A stretch of 64,000 nucleotides of DNA from Candidatus Saccharimonadota bacterium (GTDB taxonomy: Bacteria; Patescibacteriota; Saccharimonadia; Saccharimonadales; Saccharimonadaceae): the NCBI GenBank assembly GCA_017545505.1, contig JAFWNB010000001.1, positions 39,706-103,705 of the forward strand, written 5' to 3'. The notes beneath the pieces were generated by a model. It was not told the origin of the DNA, did no database searches, and saw only the letters and a program-made list of their open reading frames with translations. Position numbers and translations under genes: made by a program. Every line of letters starts with the position of its first letter. Positions within the stretch are counted from its first letter, which is position 1. Positions 1 through 7,094 of this stretch are shown one piece after another.

Positions 1-771
1 GTGGCAAGGTATGCTTTGGAGCGATTGATGAAAGATGGGCGAATTAACCCGGCTTCGATTGAGGATGCGGTGGCAAAAGCAGAAAAAGAAATAGAAAAAG
101 AAGTAGTAAGAGCCGGTGAAGACGCGGCGCGCGAAGTAGGTGTAGTAGGGATTCCGCGTGAAATTTTGCATTTGCTTGGTGAACTTAAATTTAGAACATC
201 TTATGGTCAGAATGTGTTACTTCATTCGATTGAAATGGCGCATGTGGCTGGAATGATTGCAGAAGAAATCGGGGCTGATAAGCGTGTAGCTAAGACTGCG
301 GCGCTACTTCATGATATGGGCAAGGCAGTGACACATAAAATTGAAGGAAAACATGCGGACATTGGGGCGGAGCTTGCTAAAAAGTATGGTATGCCAGAAG
401 CGGTTGTACATGCAATTGCGGCACATCATGACGATATCGAGCCAACAACGCCAGAAGCAATTATCGTAAAGATTGTGGATGCGATGAGTGCAGCAAGGCC
501 TGGTGCGCGTAATATTTCAGCCGAGAACTTTGCGGAAAGAATGAAAGATCTTGAGAACATTGCAACATCGTTTCCGGGTATTGACAAGGCATATGCAATT
601 TCGGCTGGTAGGGAAATACGGGTGATTGTTGAGCCAAAGCAAATTGATGATTTGTCGGCACTTAAATTGGCACGTGATATTGCAAATAAAATTGAGGCTA
701 CAATGAGTTACCCCGGCGTTATAAAGGTAAATGTAATTCGTGAGACACGTGCGGTAGAATACGCTAAATAA
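1..771 (+). CDS. rny: Ribonuclease Y, C-terminal part (5' truncated by window edge)
   Basis: RNase Y is a membrane-anchored endoribonuclease that starts mRNA decay. The 256 visible residues begin inside the protein: a linker rich in Glu/Lys, then an HD phosphohydrolase domain with the metal-binding motif ALLHDMGKA near residue 102 and a second histidine motif AAHHDDIEP near residue 143, then the conserved C-terminal domain (AISAGREIRV, TMSYPGVIKVNVIRE). The N-terminal transmembrane helix, coiled coil and KH domain expected in the family of about 510 aa must lie left of the window, so the GTG at position 1 is not the true start. A strong intrinsic terminator follows directly. Identity is clear from the HD and C-terminal motifs. 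Confidence 0.93.
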   Translation: MARYALERLMKDGRINPASIEDAVAKAEKEIEKEVVRAGEDAAREVGVVGIPREILHLLGELKFRTSYGQNVLLHSIEMAHVAGMIAEEIGADKRVAKTAALLHDMGKAVTHKIEGKHADIGAELAKKYGMPEAVVHAIAAHHDDIEPTTPEAIIVKIVDAMSAARPGARNISAENFAERMKDLENIATSFPGIDKAYAISAGREIRVIVEPKQIDDLSALKLARDIANKIEATMSYPGVIKVNVIRETRAVEYAK

Positions 772-777
772 AAAATA

Positions 778-797
778 AGACCCTGCGGGGTCTTTTT
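778..797 (+). terminator. Intrinsic terminator after rny
   Basis: Hairpin AGACCC-TGCG-GGGTCT followed by a T run, seven bases after the rny stop codon. Confidence 0.85.
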
Positions 798-1024
798 TAT
801 TTGGTGAGGGGGCGAGTAGATTACCTTATTCGGTTATGAGGTATATTTTTGCAGGTAAAGAGATAAGGATGTCGCTTCGCTCCATTCGAACTTTTAAGGA
901 TTTCTAGCTTAGCTGGAACCGGAGAGGCTTAAAACAATGACAATGAAGAAAATAAAATAAACACAATGTCAATGGCAGACTTGCACCCGATGATATAATT
1001 AAAGTAGTAAACAAGGACTTATTT
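798..1024. other. Intergenic region with a -10 box before the ClbS-like gene
   Basis: No gene is visible. A TATAAT at 994-999 lies 25 nt before the ATG at 1025 and probably starts the three-gene cassette; no good -35 is seen. AAGGA at about 1013 is a plausible ribosome binding site. Confidence 0.5.
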
Positions 1025-1567
1025 ATGCCAAGACCACGAAACAAACAGGACTTATTAAAGGCTGGCGAAGAGTACTACGCCAAGCTAATCGAAATGGCTG
1101 ATGGAATGAGCGAGAAAGAAATGAACACCGAGTTCGACTTCTCCGGCGATCCATCGAAGAAAGAACGCCACTGGGGGCGCGACAAGAATCTACGCGATAT
1201 TTGGGTGCACTTATACGAATGGCACCGCATGTTACTAGAATTTGTCGATACTAATCTGAATAAAGGCGGTAACGCACCATTCTTGCCAGAACCATATACT
1301 TGGAAGACTTACGGCGATATGAACGTCGAATACTGGAAGAAACACCAAAAGACTTCGCTAGAAGATGCTAGAAAGATGTTTGAGAAATCCCACAAAGACG
1401 TCATGAAGTTAGCCGAAAGCCTGAGCGAAGAACAACTATTCACTAAAGGCATGTATCCTTGGGTTGGCGGTTCCGTACTCGGCTCATATTTTGTGAGTGT
1501 TCTCTCCTCCCATTACGACTGGGCGATGAAGAAGCTCAAAGCACATAAGAAGAACTGCGAGAAATAA
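1025..1567 (+). CDS. ClbS/DfsB-family four-helix-bundle protein
   Basis: The 180-aa protein matches the ClbS/DfsB family (DinB-like four-helix bundle, formerly DUF1706): an N-terminal MPRPRNKQDLL start, the signature KNLRDIWVHLYEWHRML near residue 60, and a C-terminal SHYDWAMKKLK helix. The founding member ClbS protects colibactin producers by hydrolysing the toxin's cyclopropane warhead; the role of other members is mostly unknown, so no substrate is assigned. The gene starts a tight cassette (1-nt gap to the next gene). Its codon use (CTA, TAC, GAA rich, more C at third positions) differs from the flanking core genes, suggesting recent transfer from another lineage. Confidence 0.85.
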   Translation: MPRPRNKQDLLKAGEEYYAKLIEMADGMSEKEMNTEFDFSGDPSKKERHWGRDKNLRDIWVHLYEWHRMLLEFVDTNLNKGGNAPFLPEPYTWKTYGDMNVEYWKKHQKTSLEDARKMFEKSHKDVMKLAESLSEEQLFTKGMYPWVGGSVLGSYFVSVLSSHYDWAMKKLKAHKKNCEK

Positions 1568-1568
1568 A

Positions 1569-1859
1569 ATGGTAAGCACCAAAGAATATTGCGATTTTAT
1601 CTTAGAACAACTGTCAAAAGCGCCGAACATTACTTGCCGACCAATGATGGGCGAGTTCTTGCTCTATTCCAATAACGTCCTATTTGGCGGCATTTATGAT
1701 GATCGTTTGCTTGTGAAGATTGTTCCAGAAAACGAACAATACAAAATGTCAGAATCTATCCCCTACGACGGTGCCAAGCCAATGTTTCTAGTTGAAGACG
1801 TAGATGATAAAGAAAAGCTAGCAGAAATAGTAAATGCAACTATAAAAGGATTAAAATGA
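1569..1859 (+). CDS. TfoX/Sxy N-terminal-domain protein
   Basis: A 96-aa protein consisting only of a TfoX_N-type domain: the pattern RPMMGEFLLYSNNVLFGGIYDD (positions about 25-46) with the later PYDGAKPMFLVEDV is typical. Full-length TfoX/Sxy activates competence genes in gamma-proteobacteria, but stand-alone short versions are widespread and uncharacterised, so a competence role here is unproven. It lies 1 nt after the ClbS-like gene and overlaps the next gene by 4 nt, so the three are almost certainly co-transcribed. Confidence 0.8.
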   Translation: MVSTKEYCDFILEQLSKAPNITCRPMMGEFLLYSNNVLFGGIYDDRLLVKIVPENEQYKMSESIPYDGAKPMFLVEDVDDKEKLAEIVNATIKGLK

Positions 1860-2347
1860 ATAAAAAGCTAGCTATCTCTATTCCAATCTTGATTGCGATA
1901 ATCGTTTCAGTTGTCGTTACAACAATCATGATAAACAACAAAGAATCAGACAAAGATCCAAATCTTTCGCCCGAAACAAATCAATCAATAGATAATGAGG
2001 AAATGACTATGGATAAAGTTTATATAAATATTAACAACAAGAAACTTGGAATAGATTTAGAGAATAACTCTACGACTTCAGCCTTAATAAAACTATTACC
2101 GCTAGAACTTTCAATGAATGACTTAAATGGCAATGAAAAATATGTATATTTAAATGAATCTCTACCAACAAATACTTATAGCCCGAAGCATATCGAAGCC
2201 GGTGACGTGATGCTATTTGGAGATAACTGTCTCGTAATCTTCTACGAATCATTCGACACAAGTTATAGCTACTCAAAAATTGGACACATTAATAACCCAT
2301 CAGAATTAGATGACGGTAGCATTACCGTAAATCTAAACGCCGAATAA
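1856..2347 (+). CDS. Membrane-anchored cyclophilin-like domain protein
   Basis: The 163-aa protein has an N-terminal hydrophobic segment (about residues 5-26, IPILIAIIVSVVVTTIMI), a polar linker, and a C-terminal domain resembling the cyclophilin-like fold family (Cyclophil_like2): KVYININNKKLGIDLENN, LPTNTYSPKHIEAGDVMLFG and LVIFYESFDTSYSYSKIGHI. It is probably a lipid- or membrane-anchored extracytoplasmic protein. Peptidyl-prolyl isomerase activity is not implied, because this subfamily lacks the classical cyclophilin catalytic residues. Third gene of the foreign-looking cassette, with a 4-nt ATGA overlap with the TfoX-like gene. Confidence 0.72.
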   Translation: MNKKLAISIPILIAIIVSVVVTTIMINNKESDKDPNLSPETNQSIDNEEMTMDKVYININNKKLGIDLENNSTTSALIKLLPLELSMNDLNGNEKYVYLNESLPTNTYSPKHIEAGDVMLFGDNCLVIFYESFDTSYSYSKIGHINNPSELDDGSITVNLNAE

Positions 2348-2416
2348 CAAACAGCGCTTCAGGAGCGCAACCTCAAAAGAAACGAACCCTCAAACCGCAA
2401 GAATAATAACGTCAAA

Positions 2417-2437
2417 CAAAAAAGCCCCATCTGGAGC
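2417..2437 (-). terminator. Terminator of tRNA-Lys
   Basis: On the minus strand GCTCC-AGAT-GGGGC is followed by TTTTTT, eight bases after the CCA end of tRNA-Lys. Confidence 0.75.
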
Positions 2438-2444
2438 AAATTCG

Positions 2445-2521
2445 TGGTGATCCGGGTGGGGCTCGAACCCACGACACCAAGCTTAAGAGGCTCGTGCTCT
2501 AACCAACTGAGCTACCGGACC
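2445..2521 (-). tRNA. tRNA-Lys(CTT)
   Basis: The cloverleaf folds on the minus strand: acceptor GGTCCGG/CCGGATC, D arm GCTC..GAGC, anticodon stem CGAGC/GCTTG with loop CTCTTAA (anticodon CTT), T arm GTGGG-TTCGAGC-CCCAC, encoded ACCA end. It has no duplicated tail, unlike four other tRNAs in the window. Confidence 0.95.
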
Positions 2522-2572
2522 GAATAGTATTATTATATCATAAAATTAAAGATTATTAAAGATGGATTATGA

Positions 2573-2602
2573 TATAATAGTGATAACCTGAAAGGAGGTT
2601 TC
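2573..2602 (+). promoter_or_regulatory. glmS -10 box and ribosome binding site
   Basis: TATAAT at 2573-2578, then AAAGGAGG ending about 6 nt before the ATG at 2603. The leader is only about 18 nt, so there is no room for a glmS ribozyme. Confidence 0.6.
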
Positions 2603-4429
2603 ATGTGTGGAATTGTGGGATATATTGGAAACAAAAATGCGCAAGATTTTTTGATTTCCGGGCTCAAACGATTGGAATATCGTGGATACGATTCGGCTGG
2701 GATTGTAACTTTGGCAGAGAATGGCGATGCGACTTATCTACGTGCACAAGGTAAAATTACCAATCTAGAAGAAAAATTATTAAAAAATAAACGAAGCGAC
2801 ATGATTGGTATTGGGCATACGCGTTGGGCGACTCATGGTGAACCGAGTGAAAGAAATGCGCATCCACATCAGATTAATGATTTGTTCTTGGTGCATAATG
2901 GAATAATAGAAAACTATAAAGAGTTGAAAGAAACACTAAATGATTACGATTTTAAGTCTGAAACTGATACAGAGGTATTGGCGGCTTTGATCGATTCATT
3001 TTATAAAAACGGTGACTATCCATTGTCAAATGCAGTGGTACAGGCATTAAAACTGGTAAAAGGTACATATGGTATCGCTGTTGTTTCTCGGAAAAATCCT
3101 AGCGAAATTGTTGTGGCGCGATTTGGTTCGCCGCTCGTAATTGGTATCGGTAATAATGAGACATTAATTGCGTCTGATGCGTCCGCTTTAGTTGGGCACA
3201 CAAAACGAGCAATATATCTAAATGATGGCGAGGTGGCGCGAGTTACGAATGATAGCGTAGAAATTAAAACCTTGAACGCTGAGCCAGTTTCAGCAAAGGT
3301 TGAAGAGATTGAGACAAATTTAGCTGCAATCCAAAAAGGTGGTTATGAACATTTTCTTTTGAAAGAAATAATGGAGCAACCACAATCTTTGATGGAAACA
3401 TTGCGTGGGCGAGTAAACGTCGAAGAGGGAACGGTGAGGTTGGGCGGACCTGGACTATCTGAAGATGAATTAAGAAGAATTAAACATTTAGTGATAGTGG
3501 GATGTGGTACGGCTTATCATGCCGGGTTGCTTGCAAGTTATTATATTGAGAAGTTTACACCCGAAATCACAATTGAAACTGTTATTGCATCGGAATATCG
3601 TTATAAAGAAGCCTATATTCCTGAAAATTCCGTAGCTTTGATTGTTTCGCAATCTGGCGAGACGGCTGATACGCTAGCATGTCTTCGCGAGATAAAAAAA
3701 CAGGGAATTAAGACGATTGGAATTGTAAATGCAATTGGTTCGACAATTGCAAGAGAAGTGGATGGTGGAACATATGTACATGTAGGGCCGGAAATTTCAG
3801 TAGCTTCTACTAAGGCTTTTACGTCGCAGGTGATTGCTATGGTGATGTTTGGGCTAACTATTGCTCAGGCGAAAGGGGTTAAGAAGGCGATTTTGAAACC
3901 TTATGTTGAGGAAATTAATAAGTTACCTAGTGAGATAGAAAAAGTATTAAATAGCGTTTCTGGCGGTATTAAAAAAATCGCAGATACTTACAAGGAATAT
4001 GAACACGCAATTTATTTAGGTCGTGATACTTCTTATCCAATCGCAATGGAAGGAGCTTTGAAACTAAAAGAAATATCTTATATCGATGCGAATGCTTATG
4101 CTTTTGGTGAATTGAAACATGGGCCATTGGCTTTGATTGATGATAGATTCTTTGAAATGGCATTTTTACCAAAGGGTGTTTTGTACGATAAAGCAATATC
4201 TAACGTGCAGGAAGTGTTAGCTAGAAATGGACATATTGTTGCAATTACAAATAATCAAGAATTTGATTTGCAAGTTGAGAATATAATAAAAATTGATACA
4301 TCGCTTTTGATATTTGCCCCACTTTTAATGAATTTGGTTTCGCAGCTTCTAGCTTACTATATAACTACAGCTAAGGGTTACAATGTAGATCAGCCACGGA
4401 ACTTAGCGAAATCTGTTACAGTGGAGTAG
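2603..4429 (+). CDS. glmS: Glutamine-fructose-6-phosphate aminotransferase (isomerising)
   Basis: GlmS makes glucosamine-6-phosphate from fructose-6-phosphate and glutamine, the first step to UDP-GlcNAc for peptidoglycan and surface glycans. The 608-aa length is the family norm. The N-terminal Ntn-glutaminase domain begins CGIVGYIGNK with the catalytic Cys directly after the initiator Met; GYDSAG and HTRWATHG motifs follow. Two SIS sugar-isomerase domains occupy about residues 285-600 (CGTAYHAG, SQSGETADT, KELSYIDANAYA-type segment, FGELKHGPLAL), ending in DQPRNLAKSVTVE. The start is fixed by the RBS and the required Cys2. Its 3' end is copied in inverted orientation just downstream by a palindromic element. 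Confidence 0.97.
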   Translation: MCGIVGYIGNKNAQDFLISGLKRLEYRGYDSAGIVTLAENGDATYLRAQGKITNLEEKLLKNKRSDMIGIGHTRWATHGEPSERNAHPHQINDLFLVHNGIIENYKELKETLNDYDFKSETDTEVLAALIDSFYKNGDYPLSNAVVQALKLVKGTYGIAVVSRKNPSEIVVARFGSPLVIGIGNNETLIASDASALVGHTKRAIYLNDGEVARVTNDSVEIKTLNAEPVSAKVEEIETNLAAIQKGGYEHFLLKEIMEQPQSLMETLRGRVNVEEGTVRLGGPGLSEDELRRIKHLVIVGCGTAYHAGLLASYYIEKFTPEITIETVIASEYRYKEAYIPENSVALIVSQSGETADTLACLREIKKQGIKTIGIVNAIGSTIAREVDGGTYVHVGPEISVASTKAFTSQVIAMVMFGLTIAQAKGVKKAILKPYVEEINKLPSEIEKVLNSVSGGIKKIADTYKEYEHAIYLGRDTSYPIAMEGALKLKEISYIDANAYAFGELKHGPLALIDDRFFEMAFLPKGVLYDKAISNVQEVLARNGHIVAITNNQEFDLQVENIIKIDTSLLIFAPLLMNLVSQLLAYYITTAKGYNVDQPRNLAKSVTVE

Positions 4430-4501
4430 TAAAAATACTTTTGGGACACACTCAAGGCCGTTTGGCCAAGCTTATAGTCCCAAAAGTATTTTTCACTACT
4501 C
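4424..4501. repeat. Palindromic element, copy A (inverted copy of glmS 3' end)
   Basis: Arms at 4424-4447 and 4477-4501 are complementary over about 24 bp with a single 1-nt bulge, and the left arm contains the glmS stop codon. The 29-bp core at 4448-4476 contains the small palindrome GGCC-GTTT-GGCC and ends CCAAGCTTATA. The same core recurs at 7907-7971 (expanded) and 32480-32508, with different locus-specific arms. The element may also act as a terminator for glmS. Confidence 0.85.
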
Positions 4502-4506
4502 TATGG

Positions 4507-4512
4507 TATAAT
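4507..4512 (+). promoter_or_regulatory. -10 box of a predicted leaderless transcript
   Basis: TATAAT followed by exactly six bases (GTAATT) before the ATG at 4519. Transcription would begin at or within a base of the start codon. Confidence 0.6.
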
Positions 4513-4518
4513 GTAATT

Positions 4519-5943
4519 ATGCGGAAGAAATCCGATTTTATTTTACGTTTATGTTTGATTATTGGAGATGCTTTGATGTTGATGCTATCTTTTGCGATGG
4601 CATATTATATTCGTGTTAAAGTTGATCCTAGACCGTATGTTTTCGAGTTTCAATTTTATGATTATATAGCTACAGTTGCAACTCTAGTGCCAATTCTTAT
4701 CATAATATTGGCGGTTTTGGGACTATACAGAAAAGATATTTTTTTGGGTAAATCTAGGTTGCCGGAAAGGTGGCGTATTTTTCTGGCGGCAATTTTATCT
4801 GTTGCTGCTTTAATTGTATATGATTTTTTTAAGGGTGATAATATTTTTCCGGTAAGAATTATGGCGCTGACGTCGGTAGTTTTGTCGTTTGTGTTTTTGC
4901 TAGCAGAACGAATAATTATTCGTTTTATTGTAAGGATGATTTTTAGAAAAGATTATGGAACAAAGCGAGTGATAATAACGGGAAATCATAAAAATACTGA
5001 GTATTTAGCTGATTACATTACTTCAACTCCTGAATCTGGCTATAGACTTGCTGGAATTGTTGCGAATCGTAAATTTATTCCAAAGGATCTGAAAACTAGG
5101 CAATATTCATCACTCAAGGATGCCTTAAAAAAAGCAAAGGCAGATGTAATTTTTCAAACTGATGAAAAATCTACGGAATATGTCTATCGTCAGGCGCTTA
5201 ATAAACATTTGTTGTATTATTTTGTTCCTAGCGAAACAGCACTTTCGTCGCATTTTGGGGAATTGGAATTGGTTGGGAATACGCCAGCGGTTTTGGTGAT
5301 GGCGACGCCGCTTGCTGGTGGTTATGTTGTGATAAAGAGACTCTTCGATATTTTGTTTAGTTTTGTAGCGATTGTTATTGCGGCAATTCCAATGATTATT
5401 ATTTGGCTAATCGTGAAATTCAGTGATTTAAAATCACCTGCGATTTATGCAGATGAGAGATTGACGCAATACAACCGTAAATTTAGATGTTATAAGTTTC
5501 GTTCTATGAAACAAGAATATAGTGGTATGACTGCGGAAGAAGCTTTTACAAAAATGGGCAAACCTGAATTGATTAAAAAATATCGGAAAGATGGAGATTA
5601 TTTAAAAAATGATCCTAGAATTACGAAATTTGGACATTTTATTCGCAAAACTTCGCTTGATGAATTGCCACAACTTTTCAATATTTTGAAGGGAGACATA
5701 TCACTAATCGGCCCGCGAGCGCTGCTTCCGGGCGAGCTAAGAGATTATGGTGATAGGTCTTTGATTCTTACAGTGAAATCAGGTTTGACTGGATTTGCGC
5801 AAGTGTCTGGGAGGCGTGATATTTCTTTTGAAGAGCGTAGGGCATTAGATATATATTATGTAAAAAACTGGTCTTTGATGCTTGATCTGTCGATTTTCTT
5901 TAAGACGATAGCTGCGGTGTTAAAAAGAGATGGAGCAAAATGA
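4519..5943 (+). CDS. Polyprenyl glycosylphosphotransferase (initiating sugar transferase)
   Basis: This integral membrane enzyme is expected to transfer a sugar-1-phosphate to undecaprenyl phosphate, the first step of an envelope glycan repeat unit. It shows four to five N-terminal membrane segments, a nucleotide-binding-like middle domain (RVIITGNHKNTEYLADYI), a further membrane helix near residue 275 (RLFDILFSFVAIVIAAIPMI) and the bacterial sugar transferase domain with YKFRSM, TSLDELPQLFNILKGDISLIGPR and a C-terminal LTGFAQVSGR. The ATG at 4519 is chosen because a -10 box lies 6 nt upstream and residues encoded before it belong to the palindromic repeat. ATGA overlap with the next gene. 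The sugar is not predictable. Confidence 0.9.
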   Translation: MRKKSDFILRLCLIIGDALMLMLSFAMAYYIRVKVDPRPYVFEFQFYDYIATVATLVPILIIILAVLGLYRKDIFLGKSRLPERWRIFLAAILSVAALIVYDFFKGDNIFPVRIMALTSVVLSFVFLLAERIIIRFIVRMIFRKDYGTKRVIITGNHKNTEYLADYITSTPESGYRLAGIVANRKFIPKDLKTRQYSSLKDALKKAKADVIFQTDEKSTEYVYRQALNKHLLYYFVPSETALSSHFGELELVGNTPAVLVMATPLAGGYVVIKRLFDILFSFVAIVIAAIPMIIIWLIVKFSDLKSPAIYADERLTQYNRKFRCYKFRSMKQEYSGMTAEEAFTKMGKPELIKKYRKDGDYLKNDPRITKFGHFIRKTSLDELPQLFNILKGDISLIGPRALLPGELRDYGDRSLILTVKSGLTGFAQVSGRRDISFEERRALDIYYVKNWSLMLDLSIFFKTIAAVLKRDGAK

Positions 5944-7094
5944 AAGTTGCTTTGGTTTGTGATTGGATCACAAATGTGGGAGGGGCCGAAAAGGTGCTTT
6001 TGGAATTGCATCATCTTTTTCCAAAAGCGCCAATTTACACTTCAAAATACGATGAGAAAGGAATTGATTGGTTTAAAGGAGCTGATATCCGTACGGGATG
6101 GTTGCAAAAATTTCCGACTGCAATGCGTCGGATTTTAGGACCTTTGAGACAAATCTATTTTTCACGTCTGGATTTATCGGAATATGATTTAATAATTTCC
6201 GTGACAGGTGCTGAGGCTAAGGCCGTGAAGTCGGGAAAGTGGCTTCATGAAAATGGCAAGAAAAATGTCAAGAACCCGAATGGTATACATATTTCTTACT
6301 GTCATATTCCTACTCAGTATTATTGGCAGATGTATGATGAATACATTAATAATCCAGGATTTGGCGTATTTAATTTTATTGTACGTTTTTTCTTTAGATT
6401 GTTTGTGGTGCCACTTAGAAAAGCGGATTTGAAGGCGGCGAAAAGGCCAGATTATTTTATAACAATTTCTGATTACGCGAAAGAACAAATAAAAAAATAT
6501 TACGATAGGGAGGCGACAATTATTCATCCACCGGTAGAGATTAAGGATTTTAGAATGAGTGGTAAGAATAGTAAAATATCCGACTTTGATTCGTCTAGAT
6601 ATTACATTACAACTTCGCGTCAGGTAAATTGGAAAAAGATTGATTTGGCAATTAAGGCGTGTTTGGAATTGAAGCGTGAACTAGTGATTATTGGCGATGG
6701 ACCAGAGCATAAAAAATTAGAAAAAATAGCTGGCGGTTCTAAGTTGATAAAGTTTTTGCCGGTGATGGGTAAGAAGGAATTAGCTAAATATTTAGTTGGG
6801 GCTTATGGGTATCTTTTCCCGAGTTTAGAGCCATTTGGGATAGCGCCAGTTGAGGCTTTGGCGGCGGGTTGTCCAGTGATTGCTTATGGAGTGGGGGGAG
6901 CAAGAGATTATATTATCAATGGGAAGAATGGTCTGCTTTTTAAAGAACAATCAGTTAATGAAATAGTGAAGACAATTCTCAAATTCGAAAAAATGAAATT
7001 TGACCGAAAAAAGATACCGGCGACTGCTGAGAGTTTTGATATTTTGCGTTTTGATAAAGAAATCAAGGATTTTGTGAATGACAAAACTAAATAA
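5940..7094 (+). CDS. Glycosyltransferase family 4-type protein
   Basis: The 384-aa cytoplasmic protein has a GT-B fold organisation: N-terminal acceptor domain opening with MKVALVCDWITNVGGAEKVLLELHHLFP, and a C-terminal GT1/GT4-type domain with the donor-binding motif EPFGIAPVEALAAGCPVIAYGVGG near residues 297-320. The GGAEKVL start is typical of WbaZ-like mannosyl/hexosyl transferases. It overlaps the sugar transferase by 4 nt and the O-antigen-ligase-like gene by 17 nt, so the three form one operon probably assembling and polymerising or ligating a surface glycan. Donor and acceptor are unknown. Confidence 0.9.
   Translation: MKVALVCDWITNVGGAEKVLLELHHLFPKAPIYTSKYDEKGIDWFKGADIRTGWLQKFPTAMRRILGPLRQIYFSRLDLSEYDLIISVTGAEAKAVKSGKWLHENGKKNVKNPNGIHISYCHIPTQYYWQMYDEYINNPGFGVFNFIVRFFFRLFVVPLRKADLKAAKRPDYFITISDYAKEQIKKYYDREATIIHPPVEIKDFRMSGKNSKISDFDSSRYYITTSRQVNWKKIDLAIKACLELKRELVIIGDGPEHKKLEKIAGGSKLIKFLPVMGKKELAKYLVGAYGYLFPSLEPFGIAPVEALAAGCPVIAYGVGGARDYIINGKNGLLFKEQSVNEIVKTILKFEKMKFDRKKIPATAESFDILRFDKEIKDFVNDKTK

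Noticed and set aside
2424..2500. Match CCAAGCTTA between tRNA-Lys and the palindromic element core
   Set aside because: Only nine shared bases; the flanks do not align, so a tRNA origin of the core is not supported.
2579..2602. glmS ribozyme upstream of glmS
   Set aside because: The leader is about 20 nt; the ribozyme needs over 100 nt and none of its conserved core is present.
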